Below are positions 8,544 through 16,800 of a stretch of DNA of 24,796 bases, piece after piece; position 1 is the stretch's first letter, and each line of letters opens with the position of its first letter. This DNA comes from JAWOGN01 sp046496815 (GTDB taxonomy: Bacteria; Desulfobacterota; DSM-4660; Desulfatiglandales; Desulfatiglandaceae): contig JAWOGN010000256.1 in assembly GCA_046496815.1 (NCBI GenBank), forward strand, positions 1 through 24,796, written 5' to 3'. The notes below the pieces were generated by a model. It made no database searches, had not been told where the DNA came from, and was given only the letters and a program-made list of their open reading frames with translations. Position numbers and translations under genes: made by a program.

Positions 8544-9035
8544 TCACCCCAACCTCTGAAATAACACATGCATTTCCTCCTTATACGTCTCAGGCACCGA
8601 AGCGAGATTTTTTTCCGGCAGCAGAATAAATTCCCCGCGACTCCGAACCAGTAATCCCCCTGCCTCGTCACGGATCTCGGCCCTTGCCGCCACTTTCGGA
8701 GGCGCTGAGTCGTTCGTCAGCATCCCGATAACCTTCAATGGTTTTTCAATGGGCACGTTTTTGATGTACTTTACACTCATCTTTCGGGTGACAAAAAACG
8801 ATTTCTTTGCACACATGACCGCCCAGGACATGATCTCATCGAGAAGCGTCGAGATAATACCGCCGTGTGCGATATTTTCCCATCCCTCATGATATCTGCT
8901 TAAACGAATATCGGAACAAACCGTATCGCCCCGGCGGTAAAACTGGAGATCAAGACCGATCGGATTCGCCGTGCCGCAAGCAAAGCAATAGTGGCCTTTT
9001 GGTTTTTCAATATCAACCTTTTCCTTATCCGACAT
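8544..9035 (-). CDS. PaaI-type hotdog-fold thioesterase
   Basis: A 163-residue single hotdog-domain protein of the PaaI/YbgC-like acyl-CoA thioesterase group. The fold signature HEGWENIAHGGIISTLLDEI gives the usual HGG turn followed by the central helix carrying the acidic residue. An N-terminal C17-x2-C20 pair (HYCFACG) is shared by a subset of these proteins. The start at 9035 is fixed by a strong GAGGAG 6 nt upstream; the frame is open further upstream into prmA but without family resemblance. The substrate cannot be told. It lies 122 nt downstream of the prmA-like gene on the same strand. Confidence 0.8.
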   Translation of the reverse strand: MSDKEKVDIEKPKGHYCFACGTANPIGLDLQFYRRGDTVCSDIRLSRYHEGWENIAHGGIISTLLDEIMSWAVMCAKKSFFVTRKMSVKYIKNVPIEKPLKVIGMLTNDSAPPKVAARAEIRDEAGGLLVRSRGEFILLPEKNLASVPETYKEEMHVLFQRLG

Positions 9036-9157
9036 AAGCACTCCTCTCATCTGCTTCCGCTTTAAGCTGATGCCTGTGGATTCCAAAAAAAACCCCCAAA
9101 GATGGAGTGCATCCACGTAAGATGACACCACCACATCATTTTCCCTTTCGACCTGAG

Positions 9158-10078
9158 CTATGCTTTCCCGGCAAACATCGTAAACCAGGTCATGTCGTGG
9201 TCCCATTCCTTAAGCACCTTGAAGCGGTTTGCCCTTAATTCCCTCCGCACGTCCGAGCGCCGGCTACGCATCAAGCCCGATATCAAAAGCCGCTCCCTGG
9301 AGAGAAACCCCGCTTCTTGGATCAGTTTGTGGAGGATCTCCCAATGAAGATTGGCGACCACCAAATCCGCCGGCTCATCCAAAAACATTTCTGCAGAGCC
9401 CTCAGCCACCCGGATGATCCCATCAAAACGGTTGAGCGCAACATTGTGTTTGGCGGTTTTCAAACAAAGTGGGTTCAGGTCGATAGCAAGAACGGATTCC
9501 GCCCCCTTGCGCGCAGCCGCCAGTGCCAATATACCCGTGCCGGTGCCCAGGTCCAACACTCGCTTGAAAGGCCGCCGGCCTGAAGCAAAGGCAAGCGCCT
9601 TCAAACAATCCCTGGTGGTGGGATGAAGGCCGCTGCCAAAGACGACGCCGGGATCGAGAACGATTTGCAGCCCTTCTTCCGTCCGCCTCGCTTTCTCCCA
9701 AACGGGCACGATCACAAAGTCAGCAACCTTGAATGTCTTCAGACGCTCCCCTTGCCACTGTTCGTAGGTGAAATGAAAGTCATCAATCAATTCCAGTTCG
9801 GGCCGCAGCTTTAATAATCGCGCTATCGCTTTATCAGCCGGGCTTGAAAAAAACAGAAACGAACTGTCATCCTCCACCCAGTTCCCAAGGAACGCTTGGC
9901 CCAGATCCGTCTCATCATTGCCATGGACAATTCCTTTTAACAGGTAAATATAGAGGGCTTCATAGGGTGTACGATTTTTTTCCCTTGCCTGATGGTTCCC
10001 TGTTTCAACCCGGGCCAACGCTACTAACACCTCCTCTGTCGGGCTGTATCCGAATTCCCACCCATGTCCTTTTAACAC
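9158..10078 (-). CDS. prmA: Ribosomal protein L11 methyltransferase (PrmA-like)
   Basis: SAM-dependent class I methyltransferase of the PrmA family, which trimethylates ribosomal protein L11. The 306-aa protein has an N-terminal substrate-recognition half. The PrmA hallmark DPGVVFGSGLHPTT is at 142-155 (usually DPGLAFGTGTHPTT), SAM motif I VLDLGTGTGILALA at 174-187, and DLVVANLHWEIL at 238-249. The last motif has NLHW where most PrmA have NI-L-A, so a related protein methyltransferase cannot be excluded. It starts at a GTG; no good RBS is visible, and the frame closes 12 codons further upstream, so the exact start is uncertain. Confidence 0.8.
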   Translation of the reverse strand: MLKGHGWEFGYSPTEEVLVALARVETGNHQAREKNRTPYEALYIYLLKGIVHGNDETDLGQAFLGNWVEDDSSFLFFSSPADKAIARLLKLRPELELIDDFHFTYEQWQGERLKTFKVADFVIVPVWEKARRTEEGLQIVLDPGVVFGSGLHPTTRDCLKALAFASGRRPFKRVLDLGTGTGILALAAARKGAESVLAIDLNPLCLKTAKHNVALNRFDGIIRVAEGSAEMFLDEPADLVVANLHWEILHKLIQEAGFLSRERLLISGLMRSRRSDVRRELRANRFKVLKEWDHDMTWFTMFAGKA

Positions 10079-10468
10079 CCGGCCGTGTGCAAAGTCAAGA
10101 AAGGAAGATGTTTTTATTGGAGCATTCTTAAATAATTCGATGGGTTACACGTTTTTCTGAAACCTTTGGGCAGACTCAAAATGGAATGCTTGAAAAAAAA
10201 TGCGGCACGTCGATTCGGACTCTGAGGGTTTTACTCAACTTGGACGGATGTCCAAAGCCTGGAGGTCTGCGCTTCCAAGGCACGGGTTTCACCAATATTT
10301 ATTAATGAAATTCAATGGATAAGATGTTATAGAATTGCATGAATGACAGCATCCTGTTGTAAAACCCGTTCTTTCTTCCGAAGCGAACCCCGGACCCCGA
10401 TCCGGGGTTCGCCGGAATGACAATGGTGAGGTATTTAGTTGCCGGAGTCATATCAGTGAGGCGGAAAA
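10079..10468. other. Divergent intergenic region before the TPR-recQ operon (~390 nt)
   Basis: No gene was recognised. It separates the minus-strand prmA group from the plus-strand TPR-recQ operon, so it should hold promoters for both. TTGCAT (10335-10340), 17 nt, TGTAAA is a poor plus-strand candidate. The region contains the REP-like palindrome at 10383-10412. Confidence 0.4.
10383..10412. repeat. REP-like palindrome
   Basis: Perfect 12-bp inverted repeat GCGAACCCCGGA / TCCGGGGTTCGC with a 6-nt loop, followed by CGGAATGAC. The composition and the trailing GCCGGAATGAC resemble dispersed REP-type repeats of proteobacterial genomes. It lies 57 nt upstream of the TPR gene, so in the mRNA it would form a stable leader hairpin if transcription starts before it. 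Confidence 0.6.
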
Positions 10469-11476
10469 ATGCCATTGAGTCCATTCTCTCGGATCAAATG
10501 GGAACGCGCGAGAGATCTCAGAAAAAGAGGGGAGTACCCGGCTGCAGAGATGGAGCTCAAAGAAGCCATCGATGCGCAACCGGACCAATTGTTACTCAGG
10601 TCGAGCCTGGCGGAAGTCTACCTCAGGCAAGGAAGATTTGTCGAAGCGAAAGTCCTGGCTGAAGCAATCGTTTCACAAAACCCCCAGTATCCCCAGGGGC
10701 TTTATCTCCTCGGAGAGATCTCTTTTCGGGAGAACCGGCTGAGTGAAGCGTTACAATACTTTCGTCACGCCTCCAAACTTGATCCGCAGCCCTATCTGAC
10801 CCTACGAATCTCAAGAACGCTGCAAGGAATGAAACGGGACCCGGAAGCCCTTGAAATTCTGGATTCCGCTCTGGTGGGAGACAGAGAAAACACTCGTTTT
10901 CTGAAAGAAAAGGCTTTACTCCTCAACCGGTTGAAGCAGCCCGAGGAAGCCCTCAATATTTACGAAAAGGTGCGAAAACTGGACCCCAATGATGGGTTCG
11001 TTCGTAAAGAGGTATTTAGATTGAGGGGATTGAAACGCCAGGGTCAGCAAATGATCGTAGAGTTGGAGAGAGTGCTGAATCTCCCCTCAAGAAAGAAAGA
11101 CCCCCAGCTCCATGGGTTGCTGGCTCAGAAGCTGAAAGAAGCGGGTAAGTTGAAAAAAGCGGCAGCCGAGTTCCATGCCGCTGGGGAGCTCGATCCGAGT
11201 AATACCTATTTTTTGAAACAAGAGGGATTTTGCCATTACCACCACGGGGCCTATCCGGAAGCCATTGAGACCCTGAGCGAGGTATTTCGAAAGGAGCCGG
11301 ACGATTTCAGGGTAAGAGCCACACTCAAAAAACTCTACACAGCAACAAACAATGTCGCAGGGTTTATGAGGTTGTTGGAAGAAGTGCTGAAAGATCATCC
11401 CCACAATGTGAAGTTGATGGGAATATTGAAAGGAATCAAGAAAAAGGCATATGGAACAGACGCCGACGATGCGTGA
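10469..11476 (+). CDS. TPR repeat protein, first gene of recQ operon
   Basis: A 335-aa cytosolic protein built almost wholly from tetratricopeptide repeats; roughly eight 34-residue units can be followed from about residue 14 to the C-terminus. Examples of the unit pattern are LAEVYLRQGRFVEAKVL, EEALNIYEKVRKLDPND and HGAYPEAIETLSEVF. TPR arrays bind other proteins, so a scaffold or adaptor role is likely. No signal peptide, membrane helix or enzymatic domain is seen. The ATG has GAGG 7 nt upstream. Its last 26 nt overlap the recQ start, which points to translational coupling and a shared function with recQ and the downstream ATPase-phosphatase fusion. The specific partner is unknown. Confidence 0.85.
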   Translation: MPLSPFSRIKWERARDLRKRGEYPAAEMELKEAIDAQPDQLLLRSSLAEVYLRQGRFVEAKVLAEAIVSQNPQYPQGLYLLGEISFRENRLSEALQYFRHASKLDPQPYLTLRISRTLQGMKRDPEALEILDSALVGDRENTRFLKEKALLLNRLKQPEEALNIYEKVRKLDPNDGFVRKEVFRLRGLKRQGQQMIVELERVLNLPSRKKDPQLHGLLAQKLKEAGKLKKAAAEFHAAGELDPSNTYFLKQEGFCHYHHGAYPEAIETLSEVFRKEPDDFRVRATLKKLYTATNNVAGFMRLLEEVLKDHPHNVKLMGILKGIKKKAYGTDADDA

Positions 11477-13859
11477 TGGCCATGACGGGATAAACCCCTT
11501 AGGCAATGCCGTTGCCTTTATGCAAAAGGTGTTCGGTTTCAGCCGATTTCGGCCGGGCCAGCAGGAAATCCTGGAAACGGTGCTCGAAGGCTCAGACGCC
11601 CTGGTGATCATGCCCACCGGAGGCGGAAAATCCCTTTGCTACCAGGTGCCTGCATTCCTGAGTTCCGGTATGACCCTCGTCGTTTCCCCACTCATATCTC
11701 TGATGAAAGATCAGGTCGATGCCCTTCGCGTCCTGGACTTGCCGGTTACTGCGATCCACAGCCTGATGAGCGTGAAAGAACAGGAAGCGGCCTTGGAGCG
11801 AATGAGAGTCGGTGACGTCAAGCTGGTATATGTCTCCCCGGAGCGGCTGCGGAATCGGCGTTTTATTCAAATCCTCAAACACAGATCCATTTCCATGGTG
11901 GCTGTGGATGAAGCCCACTGCATCTCTCAGTGGGGTCATGATTTCAGACCCGACTATCTGAGAATCAGCCAGACCCTTGACGCCCTTGACAGACCCCAGA
12001 CCATTGCGCTCACGGCAACCGCGACCGAAAAAGTCCGTTCCGATATTATTTCGCACCTCAGACTGAGGGCGCCACGACTATTTATCACCGGCTTTGACCG
12101 CCGCAATCTTTTCTGGGAGGTCATTCGGGTCAAAAGTGAACATGAAAAACTTCGCCATATGAGAGAACGGCTGGAAACCTGTTCCGGGGGTGCGATTGTA
12201 TATACCGGCACCCGGAACAAAGTGGAGCGTATTGCCAAAGCACTGCGTCGATATCATCCAAAGGCCGGCGCCTACCACGGCGGAATGGAGGAGGCGGAAA
12301 GAATCAGGGTCCAAGAAAGCTTCATGGAGGGACGAACGGATCTGGTGGTCGCCACCAATGCTTTTGGAATGGGCATTGACCGGGCAGACATTCGAATGGT
12401 CCTCCATCACGCCTTCCCCGGCAGCATTGAAGCCTATTATCAGGAAAGTGGTCGCGCCGGACGGGATGGAGAACCCGCCACGTGCGTGCTGCTATACGCC
12501 CCTGGGGACAGAAAGCTTCAGGAATTTTTTATCGAAGCCCGTTACCCACCCAGCGAAGTCGTACATGCCATATATGAATCTCTGCGAAAACGTCCCGAGG
12601 ACCTGCTTTGGTTGACCTATCGTGAAATTGGAAACATGGGGAAAGAAAAAATATCGGAAATGGCGGTGGCTTCATGCATCAAGATCCTCGAAGATGCGGG
12701 GACTGTGCTGAGGCTCCACCGCTATGATAACCGGGCGGAAGTCTATTTTCACAAGACGCCCCAAACACTCCTGAACGGACTCCCCCCCAGGGCCGGCAGG
12801 AGGAAAAAGCTGCTTCGCGCCCTGGAAGAAATGTACGGCGCTGAGCAACTGAGGGAGGGCATTCAGTTTTTGCCTCACAAGCTGGCCGCGTCCACCGGAC
12901 TCTCGATGGAAGCTTTGAGAAGTTGCCTGTCACAGATGGACGCCCGCCAGGAAGCGACCTATATCCCGCCGTTCCGCGGCCGCGGCCTGCGCTTGCTTAA
13001 GCGCGTCGCGCCGAAAAATCTTGACATTGACTTCCAGGCACTTCAGGTACGAAAAGCTTACGAACAGGCAAAAATGGATCAGGTCATACGGTATGCCACG
13101 ACTCAGGAATGCCGTCGCAGCTTTCTACTCGGCTATTTTGGGGACAGCCTAAAAGGCGAGGGTTGTGGCGCCTGCGACATCTGCAAATCCGCCGGTACCC
13201 GGTTCAAATCACAGGGAGATGAGGCCGATCCGGTTCTGGCGGTCAAGATCCTGAGCGGCGTCGCTCGACTCAAAGGACGCTTCGGTCTGGGCATGGCCGC
13301 CAAGGTTCTCACCGGCTCCAAAGACCGTTTGCTGTTGCAGTTCGGACTTCAGCGCCTCTCCACATACGGGTTGCTTTCTGATTGTACCCGGATTCAGGTT
13401 CAGGACTGGATCAAGGAGTTGATGGCCGAGGGGTGCATGATTTCGCGTCGACATGCCATTGGGGGAAAAAGCTACCCGGTGCTCGAAATCACGGATCGTG
13501 GCTACCGGATCATGGCAGGAAAAGAGAGAGTTCGGCTTCGTCGGGTTGCGGCCAAGCAAAAGGATGTTACAGAAGAACATCCATCCGTACGAAAAATGGA
13601 CATGGAGATTTTCAATCGTCTTCGGCAATTACGCGCGAGCATCGCAAGACAAGAAGGACTTCCTCCTTATTGCATTTTTCAGGACCGGACGCTACGAGAG
13701 ATGGCCTGCAACCTTCCTGCCAACCCGAGTGAATTGCTTCGCATTGCGGGCATCGGAGAAGTGACTTTGAAAAAGTATGGCAACGCATTTCTGGAGCTCA
13801 TAGACCGCATAAGAGACGAACGCCCCTGCGACGCAGGGAATGCGCAAGGAACAACATGA
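11451..13859 (+). CDS. recQ: RecQ-family ATP-dependent DNA helicase
   Basis: A superfamily 2 3'-5' DNA helicase for recombination, repair and fork processing, 802 aa. Domains in order: DEAH helicase core with MPTGGGKS (54-61) and VDEAHCISQWGHDFRPDY (152-169); helicase C domain ending in QESGRAGRDG (331-340); an unusual segment of about 200 residues with winged-helix-like pattern (about 360-545); zinc site C554, C572, C575, C578 in CRRSFLLGYFG...CGACDIC; RQC domain (about 590-700, with RLSTYGLL and TDRGY); and HRDC domain (about 725-795). E. coli RecQ is about 610 aa and has its zinc cysteines soon after motif VI, so this one is enlarged. It overlaps the TPR gene by 26 nt, and its TGA forms ATGA with the next gene. 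The alternative ATG at 11469 is possible. Confidence 0.95.
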   Translation: MEQTPTMRDGHDGINPLGNAVAFMQKVFGFSRFRPGQQEILETVLEGSDALVIMPTGGGKSLCYQVPAFLSSGMTLVVSPLISLMKDQVDALRVLDLPVTAIHSLMSVKEQEAALERMRVGDVKLVYVSPERLRNRRFIQILKHRSISMVAVDEAHCISQWGHDFRPDYLRISQTLDALDRPQTIALTATATEKVRSDIISHLRLRAPRLFITGFDRRNLFWEVIRVKSEHEKLRHMRERLETCSGGAIVYTGTRNKVERIAKALRRYHPKAGAYHGGMEEAERIRVQESFMEGRTDLVVATNAFGMGIDRADIRMVLHHAFPGSIEAYYQESGRAGRDGEPATCVLLYAPGDRKLQEFFIEARYPPSEVVHAIYESLRKRPEDLLWLTYREIGNMGKEKISEMAVASCIKILEDAGTVLRLHRYDNRAEVYFHKTPQTLLNGLPPRAGRRKKLLRALEEMYGAEQLREGIQFLPHKLAASTGLSMEALRSCLSQMDARQEATYIPPFRGRGLRLLKRVAPKNLDIDFQALQVRKAYEQAKMDQVIRYATTQECRRSFLLGYFGDSLKGEGCGACDICKSAGTRFKSQGDEADPVLAVKILSGVARLKGRFGLGMAAKVLTGSKDRLLLQFGLQRLSTYGLLSDCTRIQVQDWIKELMAEGCMISRRHAIGGKSYPVLEITDRGYRIMAGKERVRLRRVAAKQKDVTEEHPSVRKMDMEIFNRLRQLRASIARQEGLPPYCIFQDRTLREMACNLPANPSELLRIAGIGEVTLKKYGNAFLELIDRIRDERPCDAGNAQGTT

Positions 13860-16800
13860 CCATGGCAGATGAAAAAGAACAGTTGCAAATTCAGGACCTG
13901 GTGGAAATCCCTGATATCCGGACCGTCATTCAGTTGGAGGATTTGAAGAACCCCGACCTTCGCCGGATGATTCTGGAGACTTTTGTCTTAACCCGGGAGG
14001 TTATAGACAACCTGAAAGCCGTTTTTACGAGTCTTTCGACACAGGAAGGCCGCGGTATTTTTTTGAAGGGACATTTTGGCTCGGGAAAATCCCATTTCCT
14101 CACCATGCTCAGTCTTCTCTTGAAGCACCCTCAATCGTGGAAAAGAGTCCTTTCACAAACCCCGTCGCTCAACGAGTTTGCCGCAACCGTCGGAAAGCTT
14201 CGATTGATGATTGTAGAGATCTCGCTGGTCCAGCACCGGAGCGCTGAGTTCCTGGAGGACATCATCCTGCGAAGTCTTTTCAGACAGCTGGGGGCCGAAG
14301 TGATCAGCGGATTTGACGGAGCAAATTCTCGCCATGAGACCTTCTTGAGGATCCAGTCCATCTTGAGAGATAGAGGGTTTACAGGCGCGTTTCTCCTGTT
14401 GGACGAGCTTTCGGAGTTCCTACGTTCCAAGGCCGACGCGCGTGCCTACAATGAAGATATTCGCTTCTTGCAGTACCTGGGGGAGGAGGCGAGTTCCTTT
14501 CCTTTGTGGGTCATTGCCTCTTTGCAGGAGTGGATCGAAGAGACGGGTGAAATCCACCAGGATACCTTCAACAAGATCAAGGATAGATATAGGATCCGTC
14601 TTTCCCTGGGGCGCGCCCACATCGAAGAGCTGATCTCAGAGCGACTGATTCGCCGCAGACAAGATGCGAATGCTCGGATCAGTGGGCTGTTCGACGTTCT
14701 CAAATCCTATTTCCCAACATTTCCGGTGACGCGCGAACGATTTGTGCAGCTATATCCCGTGCATCCGGCCACATCCTCTCTGTTGGACCGCTTGAAACCG
14801 ATCTTCTCCGAACACCGCGGCGTGGTTGATTTTATCCATTTCAGGCTGAAAGGAGACCTGGAGCGCCATATCCCCTCAATGCTTGATAGACCTGCCACCG
14901 AGCTGCTGACACCGGAAGTGATTTTCGACCATTTTATCGATCGAATCCGTGAACGTTCCGAGAGCCAGGTTTACGTGGAAAGGGTCTTTGAGGCTTACAA
15001 GGATGAAATTCCCGATCTATTCAAGGATGAGGATCAGCAACGGATCGCCCTCATGGCAATCAAACTTCTGATTCTCTTCGCCATCTCCCCGGTGAAATAC
15101 AAGTATACGGTTCGCCACATGGCAGAAATGCTGCTTTTCCAAGTTACCCCCATGGAGACGGAGATTAACTATCAATTCTTGTTTGACATCCTGGACCGGC
15201 TCGCCAAAGAAGGGTCCTATGTCCGCGTTGAAACAAGGGAGACCCCCTTTGACAACCACTACTTTATCGACCTCAAAACCGATATCGCAGGCATCATGCG
15301 GAGACGGGTTCGGCATATGGCCTCTGAAATCTTTGATGAGGATCGACGACTCTTTTCAAAACTCGCGACCCTGGTGGACTCCCCTCATCTGCCCTTGGGT
15401 GGGTGGATCGAGAAGGGGATGCTGCAGGTATCTCTTCGCTGGCAGCACACCCATAGGATGGGGACCCTCTCGCTTCGCCAGCTGGATGAATTATCGGGTG
15501 ATGAAATTGAGGGCCTTCGCAGGCAGTGGGCAAGAAGCGAAGCGGATTTTTTTCTCCTGGTAGGGACGACCCACCAGCGGGAAGCTCAATTTAGGCAAGT
15601 AAAAGAGGTGCTTCTGCCGCAAATTCGGGGACAAAATCCCGGCACCTTCCTCTTCTGGATTCCAGCAGCTTTTGACGGGGATTTCATGTGGCTTAAAGAG
15701 GTTCTCGCCGCAGTCCTGATGAAGGAAGGCATGGACCCAGACGATCCCGAAAAAAGACGAAAGGGCGATGACTTCATCCAGGCCTTTGTAGAAAGAGAAA
15801 AGGAAAAGCTTACAGAGCATTTTGTTCGTTGCTACTATCATGGGATCCTGCTGTGGGATGAAAATCAGGTGGACCTGTCTCGCTTTGGATACTTAAGTCA
15901 GGAGAAATTTCTCTCAGAATTCGTCCCTCCCCTCTTGGAGCGCCGTTTTCCCAGACATAGCCGCATCCAGCCATATATGGATGCATTGGCTCCAAGCATT
16001 ATCAAGGATATGCTCAAGGATTTTCTGTCAACGGGATTGCTTATGGTGGATGACCGTTCCAAGTTTGGGGTCCGCGACGTTTTGGAAGGTCTATTAAGGC
16101 CTATGGGTCTCGTGAGGAAAAAGGGAAATCAATACGAGCTTCAAATACATCCCAGGCAAAACGAATTGGCGCGACATTTTCTGGAGCAAATGGGACAAAA
16201 CCCAGCCGTCGCGCTGGAAGAAATATACTGGGTTTTTCGCAAAGGTGAATACGGTTTATTGAGGCCCCATTTTGAAATTCTTGTTCTTGCACTTCTATTC
16301 TCCGGACACCTGGTGGCATATAAAGGCACCCACCGCAAAAGACCGGATGAACTTGCAAGCACAGGCCTCAGAGGAATCACGGCCTTGGGAAAAGGCGAAG
16401 TCCTTGGAGACAATCTCCGAAGCGCTCTAGCGGAACATCCGATGATTCCTGCCAGGTTTCGCACTGCGCCCCTCACCTTGGCCTCTCAGGAGGAATTGTG
16501 GGCTGAAATCAAATCCGGAAAGGGTTCCGCCATGGCGGAACTTGAGACCCTCAAATCCAGAACGCAATGGGCGGCGTCTTTTGGAGCCTTCAAACATATG
16601 CCCTGGGAAGCGGTGCTCAAGGACATTGAGGACCTGATGGGCCAGTGGGATGAGGTAAAAGTCAGCCTTCCCTCAAAAGACGGCCTCGAAAGATTCATCA
16701 GCGCTGCCCGGGCGGAGCCTTTCTTGGAGAAAAAACTAAAGACCATTGAGGACTTGAAGGTCTTTCTGAAATCCGCGGAGCGAGCACTGTTTGTCTATCA

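Noticed and set aside
9036..9206. 57-codon extension of the thioesterase
   Set aside because: No family similarity and it overlaps the prmA-like gene; GAGGAG precedes the ATG at 9035.
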